From Planctomycetota bacterium (lineage in GTDB: Bacteria; Planctomycetota; UBA1135; GCA-002686595), in NCBI GenBank assembly GCA_016709875.1, contig JADJLZ010000011.1:1-64000 (forward strand): a DNA stretch of 64,000 bases, read 5' to 3'. The notes beneath the pieces are model-generated. The model made no database searches, was not told where the DNA came from, and saw nothing but the letters and a program-made list of their open reading frames with translations. The translations under genes and the position numbers were made by a program. Shown here piece after piece: positions 17,968-27,626 of this stretch; position 1 is the stretch's first letter, and the number at the start of each line of letters is the position of its first letter.

Positions 17968-20315
17968 CCCTCGCTCTCGCCGCGGCTCCGCTCGCGATCG
18001 GCGGCGGAGAGCAGAGCCCCGCTCCCTTCCCGCTCGAACTCGCGCTCGGGATCCGCCGTCCCTCGACGATGGACCGACTGGCGCTGAGTCCGGACGGAAA
18101 GCACGTCGCCTACACGATCGGCGAGGCCCCGGCGCCGGAGAGCGCTGCACCTGCATTGTTCCGAGGTCTGCGGCTCCACGTCGTCGACACGACCAACGGG
18201 AAGATCGACTGGCACAGCGCAGGCAGCGGGAGCGCCTGGGCGGCGAGTTGGTCGCCCGACGGGAGGACCGTGGCGTTCTATTCCGACGAGGGGCGCGAGG
18301 TCGGGCTGTGGAGCTTTCGCGTCGGCGACCGCGCGGCGAAGCGGCTCGGGAGCTTCGTCGTCGGCGCGTTTCATCACATGCGCCCGGAGTGGACGAGCGA
18401 TGGAGCGTCGATCCTCGTCCCGACGATCGTGCCCGCAGCGCAGGAGAAACCCGAACATGCTGCGCAAGCTCCGGCAAGCCCGGCGGCGACTGCGAGCGTC
18501 GTCGTCCGCCTGACCGGCGGCGAATCGCTCGCGACACCGGATCCGATCCCCGCGCCCAAGCAGCCCGATGCGCCGCCGCCGGGAGCCGTGCAATCGCTCG
18601 TCGCCGCGCCGCCGGCCGCGCTCTCGGCGGTGAACGCGCAGGACGGGAGCCTGACGCAGATCCTGCCCGCGGGCGAACGGCCCCAGTTCATGGCGGCGAA
18701 GGTCTCGCCCTCCGGCACGTTCGTTGCCTGCGAGCAGTCGCTGCGCGCGATCTTCGACGGCGGGCTGACGGTACTGCTCGATCTCGCGCTCGTGCGCCGC
18801 AGCGACGGCACGACGCTGCATCGCGCCGAGGGCATCGCGATCGACGTCAACATCGATCCGACCTCGCCGACGCTGGCCGCGATGGCCTGGCATCCGACGC
18901 AGGATCGCTTCGCCTATCTGCACGGCGGCAAGCTCGTGCTGGTCGATCTCACGGGCGAGAAGGCGAGCACGCGCGAGTTGCCGCTCGGCGAGCACGCGGC
19001 GCGCGCCGAGCGCCTGCGCTTCACGCCGGATGGCTCGACGCTGCTCGTCAGTGTGCTCGCGGCCGAGTCCTCCGCCGAGGATCCCTTCCTCGAGCGTGTC
19101 CTCGCGATCCCGACCGGCGAAGGTACGCGGCGCGAGCTCACGCCCCCCGAGGGCATCAAGCTGCGCGGCGTGATCTCTGCGAACTGGCGCAGCGCGTGGC
19201 AGCCGGAAGCGGGTGCGATCGTCGCCGCGGGCACGGAGCTGAAGAGCGGCGAAGCGGTCTTCGTGCGCATTCCCCTGGACGCGACTCCCGCGACGGTCGT
19301 GCATCGAGTCGACGGCAGCCTGCGCATCGTCGCGGCCCTCGAGCGCGGTCGCGCGGTCGCGCTGCTCGAGAACGGCGCCACCGCCCCCGACTACTTCCTC
19401 GTCGGCGCCGACTTCGCGCCCTTGCAGCGCCTGAGCCGCGCAGAACCGCTGCTCGAGGGCGTGCAGGTCGGCCCGCTCGAGAGCTTCGCCACCGAGATCG
19501 TCACGAACGGCGAGCAGCGCACGGCGCGCGCCGTGATCGCGTTGCCGCCGGGCGGGAAGAAGGGCGAGAAGTTCCCGACGATCGTCACACAGTATCCGGG
19601 CATGGAGTTGAGCCGGCAGGCGCGCGGATTCGGCGGCGGCAGCGTCGCCTCGATCCCGGCCGCGGTATTCACCACACGCGGGTACGCGGTGCTCGTGCTC
19701 GACGTTCCGCTCGCGCCCTTCGGCGTCCCGTCGAACCCGCTGCGTGACATCCAGTCGGCGGTCCTGCCGCAGATCGCGCGCGCGGTCGAACTCGGATACA
19801 CCGACGCGGACCGCGTCGGCGTGATCGGCCATTCGTACGGCGGCTACGGCGCCGCTTGCCTCGTGTGCGGGACGAGCGCGCTCCGCGCGGCGGTCGCCGT
19901 CAGCGGCAGTTACGATCTCGCCGGGATCTACGCCGCGCAGCGGCCCGACGAGCTCGAGACGAGCGGGCCGACGATGAACACGGTGCTGATGGAAAAGCAC
20001 CAGGGCCGCATGGGCAAGCCGCTCTGGGACGAGCCGCAGCGCTACCTCGACAACTCGCCCTACTACCAGGCCGACAAGATCCACACGCCGCTGCTCCTGC
20101 TCCACGGCCGCGTGGACCCGAATTGTCTCGTCGGCGAAGCGGAGAAGCTCTTCAACGCGCTGAAGCGTCTTGGAGGCACGGCCCAGCTCGCGATCTACGA
20201 GGGCGAGGGGCACGTGCCCGACGAGTGGTCGCGCGCGAGCCGGCTCGACCTCGCGACGCGCACGCTCGCGTTCTTCGAGCGCCAGCTGAAGGCGGCGAAG
20301 AGCGCCGGGCGCTAG
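17946..20315 (+). CDS. Secreted S9-family prolyl oligopeptidase-like serine peptidase
   Basis: A 789-residue intact protein with an N-terminal signal peptide (MHALFTLTLALAAAPLAIGG). An N-terminal WD40/TolB-like propeller carries SPDG blades (MDRLALSPDGKHVAY, ASWSPDGRTVAFYSDE). The C-terminal alpha/beta hydrolase domain has the nucleophile elbow GHSYGGYG (Ser630), the acid HGRVDPN (Asp724) and the base EGEGHVPDEW (His756): a complete catalytic triad in the order expected for S9. It is probably exported and degrades oligopeptides. Translation is likely coupled to the overlapping ECF sigma gene. The stop lies only ~25 bp before an IS91-like remnant, so the 3' flank was rearranged. Confidence 0.88.
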   Translation: MHALFTLTLALAAAPLAIGGGEQSPAPFPLELALGIRRPSTMDRLALSPDGKHVAYTIGEAPAPESAAPALFRGLRLHVVDTTNGKIDWHSAGSGSAWAASWSPDGRTVAFYSDEGREVGLWSFRVGDRAAKRLGSFVVGAFHHMRPEWTSDGASILVPTIVPAAQEKPEHAAQAPASPAATASVVVRLTGGESLATPDPIPAPKQPDAPPPGAVQSLVAAPPAALSAVNAQDGSLTQILPAGERPQFMAAKVSPSGTFVACEQSLRAIFDGGLTVLLDLALVRRSDGTTLHRAEGIAIDVNIDPTSPTLAAMAWHPTQDRFAYLHGGKLVLVDLTGEKASTRELPLGEHAARAERLRFTPDGSTLLVSVLAAESSAEDPFLERVLAIPTGEGTRRELTPPEGIKLRGVISANWRSAWQPEAGAIVAAGTELKSGEAVFVRIPLDATPATVVHRVDGSLRIVAALERGRAVALLENGATAPDYFLVGADFAPLQRLSRAEPLLEGVQVGPLESFATEIVTNGEQRTARAVIALPPGGKKGEKFPTIVTQYPGMELSRQARGFGGGSVASIPAAVFTTRGYAVLVLDVPLAPFGVPSNPLRDIQSAVLPQIARAVELGYTDADRVGVIGHSYGGYGAACLVCGTSALRAAVAVSGSYDLAGIYAAQRPDELETSGPTMNTVLMEKHQGRMGKPLWDEPQRYLDNSPYYQADKIHTPLLLLHGRVDPNCLVGEAEKLFNALKRLGGTAQLAIYEGEGHVPDEWSRASRLDLATRTLAFFERQLKAAKSAGR

Positions 20316-20339
20316 GCGGCGCGTCGCATCCGGCCGACG

Positions 20340-20771
20340 AGCAAGGCCAGAAGCTGCTCACCGAATCGGGCGCCGCCGGCGTCTCGAGCCGAGCCTACTT
20401 CCGCCGGCTCGCCGGAGGCGCGAGGCAGCTGGACGGGCTCCGCGCTCGAGGCCTCGGCGGAGATCTGCTCGCCTGAGAAGACTTGCTCAGCGGGATCGGG
20501 AGGGGAGATTGCGGCGGAGTCGGCCGGCGCAACGCCCGCGCCCGGCCGAAAGCCGTGGCACCCGACACGCACGAGCTGGGCCGAGCTGATGAAGCGGGTG
20601 TTCGAGATCGACGTGCTGATCTGCCCAGAGTGTGGCGGCCCGCGCAAGCTGATCGCGTTCCTGACGGACGGCTTGGTCGTGCGGAAGATCCTCAGTCACC
20701 TCGGCCTCCCGACCGAGCCTCCAGCGCTCGCGCCGGTCCGAACTCCGCCTCAGCCCGAGCTCGTCTGGTAG
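20340..20771 (+). pseudogene. IS91-family (Y2) transposase C-terminal fragment, copy 3
   Basis: A linker resembling that of copy 1 (SALEASAEICSPEKTCSAGS) leads into the conserved C-terminus (RTSWAELMKRVFEIDVLICP, CGGPRKLIAFLTDGLVVRKI, HLGLPTEPP), stopping at TAG 20769-20771. It is more diverged from copies 1 and 2 than they are from each other. Nothing upstream of the linker is present; the fragment abuts the S9 peptidase stop. Confidence 0.8.
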
Positions 20772-21011
20772 CCCGCGGCCCTGATCCGCGTCATCAGCCG
20801 GTGCCTTCGGGGGTGCGGGTGGGGGAGAGTCGTGCTCTGCGAGGCAGTGGGGCCGAGCGCGGGGCTGGGTAATCGCCGCGCCGGCGTCGAAGGGTGGCTC
20901 TACGCGCCCCTGAACCTGGCCGAAATCCACCGGGTCGCGTGGGTGCTGGCCGGAATGGGACGGGCGGTGGCAGCCTCGCCCAGAAGGTCATGCGCTTGGA
21001 TGTTCTTCCCC
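20772..21011 (+). repeat. Diverged IS91-like terminus following copy 3
   Basis: Shares with the copy A/B terminus the hairpin block (CTGATCCGCGTCATCAG at 20781-20797) and the following GGGGTGCGGGTGGGGGAGA. At the far end it shares GGTCATGCGCTTGGATGTTC (20986-21005). The middle is different. The conserved ends mark what the element needs in cis. Confidence 0.6.
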
Positions 21012-21097
21012 AGCAGATAGCGGCGCTTCCGGCGCGCCGGTACGCTGCGCATGGCCCGCGGGCTCTCCCCCGTGGCGACCAAGAAAGGCGCAATCGC

Positions 21098-23845
21098 ATG
21101 CTCCGTTTCACGGCCTCCTTCGCACGCGTCGTGATCATCGCCCTCGCCAGCTCTTTGCTGCCGCGACTCGCGCAGGCTCAGTGCTTCGGGTGGGCCTCGG
21201 GGTCCGGCGCGGCCGGAGCGGACGCCCCGATCTACGCCCAGACCGTCTTCGACGACGGCAGCGGTCCGGCCCTCTACATCGGCGGCAGCTTCACGTCCGT
21301 GGGCAGCGTGCTCACCGGTCCCATCGCGCGCTGGGACGGAACGATGCTCACGCCCGCGGGCCAGGGGCTGCAGGGCACGGTCCGGGCGCTCGCCGTGTAC
21401 GACTCCGGCAGCGGACCGCAACTGTATGCGGGCGGATCGTTCACGTTGAATGGCAGCGCCGTCAACATCGTCTGCTGGAACGGCAGCGCGTGGGCCGCGC
21501 TCGCGGGTGGCGTCAATCGCCAGGTCTGGGCGCTCACGGTGCACGACGACGGGACAGGTCCGGCTCTGATCGTCGGCGGCGAATTCTGGCAGGCGAACGA
21601 CTTCCCGACCAACACCGCGGTGAACCATGTGGGACGCTGGAACGGCAGCGCGTGGAGCCCGCTCTGGACGGGAGTCGGCGGCTACATGTCGGGGAGCGAT
21701 TTCGTGTACTCGCTGCGCTCCTATGACGACGGCAGCGGAAGCGGTGCCCAGCTCTATGCGGGTGGCTACTTCTCCAACGTCGGTTCGAACACGCAGCACG
21801 CCATCGCGCGCTGGGATGGCGCGAACTGGCTGCAGCTCGGTCCGGGGCTGGCCTCGTCGTCGACGGTCCACGACATGGTGGTCTACGACGATGGGTCCGG
21901 GGCGGGGCCGCGCCTCGCTCTGGCCGGATACCTCAAGCTCGCGGGCTCGAGCACGGTCTGGCCGCTCGCGTTCTGGGATGGCACGAGTTGGTCGACTCAA
22001 AGCGGGTTCTCGGCCGGCGACACCGCCACGTGCCTTTGCGTGCACGACGACGGCACGGGTTCCGCGCTGTTCGTCGGCGGCAGGCTCGGCCTCGCGGGTC
22101 CGAGCGCACTCAGGATCGTGCGCTGGGACGGGGCGACTTCGCTGACGGCGATCGCTGACAGCTTGGACCTCATGCCGAGCAGTCTTGGGACATTCGACCC
22201 CGGAACGGGGCCGCGACTCGTCGCCTGCGGCTATTTCAGCCGCGTCGATGGACTGCAGGCGCTGCATTGCGCGAGCTGGACGCCGAGTGGCTGGTCGCGG
22301 ATCGCGAACGGTCAGGGTCTCGCGGGTCGGCCCAATGCTTTCGCGCTGTTCGACGACGGGAGCGGCTCGGGCGCGGACCTGTACGCGGCTGGAGAGAGCA
22401 ATTACCCCGGGTCCGCCGGACGCGTGCGTCATTGGGACGGCGCCGAGTGGACCGATGTCGGCGCGGACTTCGGTGGCCCCGTACTCGCCTTGGCATCGTT
22501 CGACGACGGCAGCGGGCGTGCGCTCTACGCGGCAGGCAGGAGCGCTACCAGCGGGAACTTCGCGTCACGCTGGAATGGCTCCGCATGGCAGTCCATCCCG
22601 GCACCCTTGCGCACGGTGCAGTGCTTCGCGGTCCACGACGATCTCCTCGGAGGAGGCCCTGCCCTGTATGCCGGCGCGCTCGATCCGGATCCGTTTACGG
22701 TCGCGCCGACCGTTGTCTGGCGCTGGAGCTCCGGCGCCTGGGTCCCGCTGCCCAACCCGGGAGATCTCGTAGCCTCGCTGTGCTCCTTCGACGACGGGCA
22801 TGGTCCTGCGTTGTTCGCGGGAGGCAATCTCACGGGAGGCCTGGTGATGCGCTGGGATGGCGCGTCCTGGACGAGCATCGGGAGCACGAGCGGCTGGGGA
22901 GCGGTCTCGGCGCTCATCGTCTTCGACGACGGGAGCGGCCCCGCACTCTACGCCGGTGGCGAGTTCACGAGCATGAATGGCGTCCCCGCGCTGCGCATCA
23001 CGCGCTGGAACGGCACGCAGTGGAGCGCAGTCGGAGGCGGATTCAACGCCAAAGTGACCGCCCTGTGCGCATTCAACGAGGGCTTCGGGGCCGGCGCGTA
23101 TCTGGTCGCCGGCGGTTCGTTCAGTTCCAGCCAGGGGACCGCGCTCGCGAGCATCGCGCGCTGGAATGGATCGAGCTGGCTGGCCATGGATGGCGACCTG
23201 TCCGGGACGGCCTACTCCGGCTCCCCCACCGAGGTCTTCGCGCTGGCCACGTTCGACGACGGCCGCGGAAGCGGCAGGGATCTCTACGCCGCCGGGAACT
23301 TCCTCGCCGCGGGAGCAGCGCCCGCGAGTTTCAGCGCCAAGTGGGAAGGTTGCGGCGGCACGGGAACGCCCTACTGCTTCGGCGACGGCTCGCTCGCGCT
23401 GGGCTGTCCTTGCGCCAATACCGGAGCCGTCGGAAACGGCTGCGCCAATTCCGTGAGCGCGGAGGGAGCCAGGCTCGCGGGCAGCGGCGCGGCGCAGCCG
23501 GACACGATCGTGCTCCGCGCCGAAGGCATGCCGCCGACGGCGCTGACGATCTTCCTCCAGGGGAGTGTCGTGCAGGCGAACGGAGTGCCGTTCGGCGATG
23601 GCATCCGCTGCGTGGGCGGCCAGCTCCTGCGCCTCTCCGTGAAGCAGGCGGCTCAAGGCGCGGCGACCTACCCGGCGGCCGGGGAGGCCTCGATCACCGC
23701 GCGCTCGGCGCAGCTGGGCGCACCGATCCCCAGTCCGGGCGTGCGCTGCTACCAGGCCTACTATCGCGATCCGGATCCGAATTTCTGTCCGTCACCGGCG
23801 GGCGCGACGTGGAACATCACGAGCGCACTGCGGATCGTCTGGTAG
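21098..23845 (+). CDS. Very large secreted repeat protein with planctomycete-type C-terminal module
   Basis: ATG 21098 is preceded by AAAGG and starts a signal peptide (MLRFTASFARVVIIALASSL, cleavage near QAQC). The product has 915 residues. About 14 repeats of ~55-60 residues follow with the consensus FDDGSGPALYAGGSF followed by ARWDG.W; they probably form beta-propeller-like blades. The last ~160 residues form a separate module: GCPCANTGAVGNGCANS, GMPPTALTIFLQGSVV, IRCVGGQLLRLSV, ARSAQLG, CYQAYYRDPDPNFCP, WNITSALRIVW. This module recurs at the ends of the proteins at 25053-26858 and 48329-48800. It is intact, likely extracellular, and has no enzymatic motif. Confidence 0.8.
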   Translation: MLRFTASFARVVIIALASSLLPRLAQAQCFGWASGSGAAGADAPIYAQTVFDDGSGPALYIGGSFTSVGSVLTGPIARWDGTMLTPAGQGLQGTVRALAVYDSGSGPQLYAGGSFTLNGSAVNIVCWNGSAWAALAGGVNRQVWALTVHDDGTGPALIVGGEFWQANDFPTNTAVNHVGRWNGSAWSPLWTGVGGYMSGSDFVYSLRSYDDGSGSGAQLYAGGYFSNVGSNTQHAIARWDGANWLQLGPGLASSSTVHDMVVYDDGSGAGPRLALAGYLKLAGSSTVWPLAFWDGTSWSTQSGFSAGDTATCLCVHDDGTGSALFVGGRLGLAGPSALRIVRWDGATSLTAIADSLDLMPSSLGTFDPGTGPRLVACGYFSRVDGLQALHCASWTPSGWSRIANGQGLAGRPNAFALFDDGSGSGADLYAAGESNYPGSAGRVRHWDGAEWTDVGADFGGPVLALASFDDGSGRALYAAGRSATSGNFASRWNGSAWQSIPAPLRTVQCFAVHDDLLGGGPALYAGALDPDPFTVAPTVVWRWSSGAWVPLPNPGDLVASLCSFDDGHGPALFAGGNLTGGLVMRWDGASWTSIGSTSGWGAVSALIVFDDGSGPALYAGGEFTSMNGVPALRITRWNGTQWSAVGGGFNAKVTALCAFNEGFGAGAYLVAGGSFSSSQGTALASIARWNGSSWLAMDGDLSGTAYSGSPTEVFALATFDDGRGSGRDLYAAGNFLAAGAAPASFSAKWEGCGGTGTPYCFGDGSLALGCPCANTGAVGNGCANSVSAEGARLAGSGAAQPDTIVLRAEGMPPTALTIFLQGSVVQANGVPFGDGIRCVGGQLLRLSVKQAAQGAATYPAAGEASITARSAQLGAPIPSPGVRCYQAYYRDPDPNFCPSPAGATWNITSALRIVW

Positions 23846-23849
23846 TCGA

Positions 23850-24815
23850 CGACGCGCCCGCTCGAACGCACCGCTCGCGCGCGGCGACTTGACCAGCACG
23901 TGCTTGCGATGCCGGCCGCGCAAGCGCGCGATCGGCGCCTCGGCCGGGCCGAGCACCTGACCGGTCTTGCCGACCTCGGCGCGCAGGCGCGACTCGGCGC
24001 GCGCGAAGCCCTCGTAGTCGTGCTTGGCGGCGGCGACGATCGCCGGGTGGCCGGGTGTGGCGCTTTGCACGACGATGCGCCCGTCGAGCACGCCGCGGCC
24101 GAAGCGCTCGGGCGCGTCCTCGTAGTGCTCGCGCCGCACCATGGTGTCGGAGTCCATGCGCGAGACGCGCGCGGAGGGGAAGAGCTTCTTCACCAGCAGC
24201 CCGACGCGCTCGCTGCCCGCGCCGAGGTGGCGCGGGTTGGGCGCCGTGCACGAGGGGCAGCTCTTCGGCACGGGCAGCTCCTCGCAGCAGGCATGGCAGA
24301 CGACGCGTCCGATGCGGCGGTGGAAGGTCAGGTTGGAGTCGCACTGCGCGCAGCGCACGGTCTCGCCGCAGGCCGCGCACCACAGGACGGGCGAGAAGCC
24401 GCGCCGGTTCTGGAACAGGATCGCCTGCTCTCAGCGTTCGAGCGCGCCGGCGACGAGTTCGCGCAGGCGGCGCGAGAAGAGCGCCGGCCCGGGACCGTCG
24501 TTCTTCTCGCCGCGCAGGTCGAGGATCTCGATCGGCGGCAGCTTGATGCCCTGCACGCGCTCGCGCAGCAGCAGGCGCTCGAGCTTGCCCTCCTGCGCCG
24601 CCTGCCAGTTCTCGAGCGAGGGCGTCGTCGAGCCCAGGACGCACAGCGCGCCGGCTTCCGCCGCGCGCCGCAGCGCCACCGCGCGCGCGTGGTAGCGCGG
24701 CGTCGACTCCTGCTTGAACGAGGGCTCGCGCTCCTCGCCGAGCACGATCACGCCCAGATCGGGCACCGGTGCGAAGACGGCCGAGCGCGCGCCCACGACC
24801 ACACGCGTGCGGCGG
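23850..24815 (-). pseudogene. priA: PriA helicase remnant, N-truncated, internally deleted and with a stop codon
   Basis: The minus strand gives core PriA helicase blocks: VVGARSAVFAPVPDLGVIVL, EPSFKQESTPRYHARAVALR, ALCVLGSTTPSLENWQ. An in-frame TGA follows (24433-24431) in GALER-stop-EQAILFQNRR. The zinc-binding region comes next (CAQCDSNLTFHRRIGRVVCH, SCPSCTAPNPRHLGAGSERV). FGRGVLDGRIVVQSATPGHP then joins two parts normally separated by roughly 70 residues containing helicase motifs V/VI, so an internal deletion is present. The C-terminal part (VLGPAEAPIARLRGRHRKHV) is shortened and the N-terminal 3'BD is absent. A functional priA must be elsewhere. Confidence 0.8.
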
Positions 24816-25000
24816 CGCGCAGGCCGACCTGCGCAGCGACATCTACTCGCTGGGCGTGACGCGCTTCCACATCGCAGTCGGCCGGCTGCCCTTCGAGAGT
24901 TCGAGTGACGAGGACCTCTTGCGCAAGCAGGTGCAGGAAGCGCTCTCCGCGCCGGAGTCGAAGGGCCGCGAGAAGCTCGACTTCACGAAGCGCGAGGCCA
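24816..25000 (+). pseudogene. Ser/Thr protein kinase fragment
   Basis: Immediately next to the broken end of the PriA remnant, the plus strand reads ADLRSDIYSLGVTRFHIAVG then RLPFESSSDEDLLRKQVQEA. This is subdomains IX-X of a bacterial Ser/Thr kinase (RSDIYSLG, GRLPF). No catalytic loop, DFG or ATP-binding lobe precedes it and homology fades by about 25000. It is an orphan scrap joined head-on to priA, marking a rearrangement junction near 24810. Confidence 0.65.
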
Positions 25001-25052
25001 GCGCGCCCGGCCCCGCGGCCGCGGCGCAGGTTCTAGGGCGCGGGCGCGAAGC

Positions 25053-26858
25053 TCAGGGGCTCCAGATCACGTCCAGCATCTGCGTCACGTTGAACGTGCT
25101 CGTCGCCGGGCACAGCCCGAGCACGATCGGGTCCCTGTAGTAGACGGCGTACCAGCGCTCCGTGCCCGAGACGAGCGTGTCGCCGAGCGCGGCCGAGCGC
25201 GCGGACACGCTCAAGTCGCCTGCGGGCACGTTCGGGACGCTGATCGCTCCGCCCACCGCGTTGCGCACGTACAGGCGCCGCAGCGATCCGCCCACGCAGC
25301 GCACGCCCTGGCCGAAGGCCGAACCGGCCGGGAGCAGCGTGTTGCCCTGCAGCAGGATGCTCGTGGCAGTCGGATTCTCGCCGCTCGTGCTGAAGACGAG
25401 CTGGTCGAGCGCGAGCGACGCGCCGTCGGTCGCGCTGAGCCTCGCGCCGCCCGTCGCAGCGGAGTTGTCGCAGCCGCGCGGCGCGCTTCCGGGCGGATTC
25501 AGGCAGGGGCAGGCCATCACGCCGGCGACGCCGGGCTGGCAGACGTCGAGCGGCGGGAACGTCTGCACGCGCTCGCGCGCGAAGACGTCCATCACAGCGT
25601 TCGCGTCGCCGACGACGAGGTTCGTGGCCAGGCTTTCGAAGGCGATCACGTGGCCGTCGGCCGAGATCGAAGGCGCGTGGCTCGCTGCGTTGCCCTGCGT
25701 CCCGCTCGTCGCGACGCTCAAGCGCTCGGTCGTGCCGAACAGGCGGTCGCGCAGGAAGACCTCCGCCACCCCGTTCGTGTCGCTCGTGACGAGGTTCCAG
25801 GCCACACTGTAGAAAGCCACGTAGCGGCCGTCGGAGGAGATCGCGGACGGGTCGAAGCTGGCCGAGTTCCCTTGCGCGCCGCCCGTCGACACGCTGACGA
25901 GCTCGGTCGTCGCATTCGGATGGTCGCGCAGGAAGATGTCGTCGACGCCGTTGAGGTCGCTCGCGACGAGGTTCGAGGCGAGGCTCGAGAAGGAGACGCA
26001 GTTGCCGTTGGCGGAGATCGAGGGTTCGCGGCTGGCGCCGTTCGACTGCGCGCCGCCCGGCCCCAGGCTGACGCGCACGGTCTGGTTGAGCTGGCGGTCG
26101 CGCAGGAAGACGTCCTCCACGGCGTTGGTGTCGCCCGCGACAAGGTTCGTGGCGAGGCTCTGGAACGCGACGTAGCGGCCGTCGGCCGAGATCGCGGGCT
26201 CCTGGCTGATGCCGTTGCCCTGCATTCCGCTCGTGGAGACGCTGACACGCTCCGTCGTGCTGTTGACGCGGTCGCGCACGAAGACGTCGAGCGCGGCGTT
26301 GGTGTCGCCCGTGACGAGGTTCGTGGCGGCGCTGCGGAAGGCCACGAAGCGGCCGTCGGAGGAGATCGTGTCTCCGAAGTGGCCGCTCGCGCCGTTCGCC
26401 TGGGCCCCGCTCGAGTCGACGCTGACGAGCTGCGTCGTGCCGGCCACGAGGTCGCGCACGAAGACGTCGTCGGCCGCGTTGGTGTCGCCCGTGACGAGGT
26501 TCGTCGCGGCGCTGCGGAACGTGACCTAGCGGCCGTCGGCCGAGATCGAGGGATACGAGCTGGCGCCATCGGCCTGCGTGCCTGCGCTCGCGACGCTGAT
26601 GCGCGTGGTGGTCCCGCTCTGGCGGTCACGCACGAAGACGTCCGTGACGCCATTGGTGTCGCCGAGCACGAGGGTGTTCGCATCGCTTTGGAAGGCGACG
26701 TAGCGCGCATCGGCGGAGATCGAGGGGGAGTAGCTCGCCGAGAAGACCTGCGTTCCGAACGAGTTGACGCTGAGGCGCGTGGTCGTCTGGGCGCGGGCGA
26801 GGGATCCGGCGACGAGCGTGGCGACGAGGACAGCGGTCGATCGATGTGCCTGGTTCAT
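25053..26858 (-). pseudogene. Secreted TolB/PD40-like repeat protein with an in-frame amber codon
   Basis: ATG 26858 starts a signal peptide (MNQAHRSTAVLVATLVAGSL, cleavage near ARAQ). Seven ~60-residue repeats follow with the consensus SISADGRYVAFxSxATNLV then DTNxxxDVFVRDR. The second repeat is interrupted by TAG at 26528-26526, where the other repeats have Tyr (GRYV); the frame is otherwise continuous to the end. The last ~155 residues are the same C-terminal module as at 23.4-23.8 kb (ACPCLNPPG, GVRCVGGSLRRLYVRN, WYAVYYRDP, FNVTQMLDVIWSP). One substitution would restore it. A start at 26459 downstream of the stop would lack a signal peptide. Confidence 0.7.
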
Positions 26859-26865
26859 GGGGGGG

Positions 26866-27331
26866 GTGCTCCTGCCTCCTCTGCCGAGAAGGGCTGCGAG
26901 CCTTGGAGGAAGGGTACGCGAGCACGCGGAATCCCGCACGCGCTGCGGCCACTGCCGCAGCGGCGGCTCGGGGCACGTGTGGATCGAGGAGCGCGAGATC
27001 GAGCCGATGGCCCTCGCGCTCGGCATGAGCGCCGAGCGCTTCGTCGAGCGCCACGTGCGGCTCGTCGCCGGCCGGCTCTCGCTGCGCGAGCAGGCGAGCG
27101 AGGGCGGCCGCTGCGCGCTCCTGATCGGCAAGAACACCTGCGCGGTCTACGCGGCGCGGTCCGAGCACTGCCGGCACTTCCCGTACTGGGAGAGCGTGCT
27201 CGCCGATCCCGCCGCCTTCGAAGCGGCGCGCGCGACCTGCCCGGGGATCGCGGTGTTCGTCGACGAGGAGCTGCGCGCGCGCGGCGGGGGAGTTGCGCGC
27301 GCTGTACGCGCTGATCGAGGAGCGCTGCGCT
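26866..27331 (+). pseudogene. YkgJ-like (CxxCxxCC-type) cysteine-cluster protein, frameshifted
   Basis: The plus strand encodes RCGHCRSGGSGHVWIEEREI, EPMALALGMSAERFVERHVR, GGRCALLIGKNTCAVYAARS and EHCRHFPYW. This is the spaced-cysteine pattern of the YkgJ zinc/iron-chelating family. After AVFVDEELRARGG the frame shifts at a G run (27286-27291) to GELRALYALIEERC. It then runs into the IS91-like fragment, so the C-terminus is lost or altered. The start is uncertain: no good ATG follows the divergent gene; GTG 26866 or TTG are possible. Confidence 0.6.
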
Positions 27332-27626
27332 CGCGTTCGAGCCGCTGGACTTCATTGCGCGCCGTGGCTGCGGGATCCCCTTCGAAACGATCCACAGGAG
27401 CGTTTCGATGCGCTACGCGCACCGGGGCTTACCTGCCGCGCCCTCGCGCGCACCTTCCGACGTACCACGGGATCCTCGCGCCCGCCGCGGAGTGGCGCGA
27501 CCTGGTCGTGCCCGGGCCCAGGGCGAAGAGCTCGCCGTGCGCGGAGCCGAGGAGCTCGAGTCCGGGATTGGAGCCGTGCAACTCTGGCTCGCAGAATTGC
27601 TCGCCGGGGGCGCAGAGCTGCACCTA
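27332..27626 (+). pseudogene. IS91-family (Y2) transposase internal fragment, copy 4
   Basis: FEPLDFIAR is encoded at ~27332-27358. Then, after ~75 bp not present in copy 1, RPRAHLPTYHGILAPAAEWR and DLVVPGPRAKSSPCAEP follow, ending in the CSPGAQSCT linker at about 27626. The DNA matches copy 1 around 2060-2295. Neither the upstream catalytic part nor the C-terminal MKRVFEID block is present. It lies between the broken YkgJ-like gene and the broken lipoprotein gene and seems to have disrupted both. Confidence 0.75.

Noticed and set aside
17568..20213. Long minus-strand open frame of about 880 codons opposite the S9 peptidase
   Set aside because: Arg/Ala-rich composition and no family resemblance; it is the antisense frame of a real high-GC gene.
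20894..21097. N-terminal extension of the large repeat protein back to 20894
   Set aside because: The extension is Arg/Gly-rich and overlaps the IS91-like terminus; ATG 21098 has a ribosome-binding site and a signal peptide.
25700..26560. Near-identical DNA segments about 180 bp apart
   Set aside because: They are the repeated units of one protein (DTNxxxDVF repeats), not a mobile repeat.
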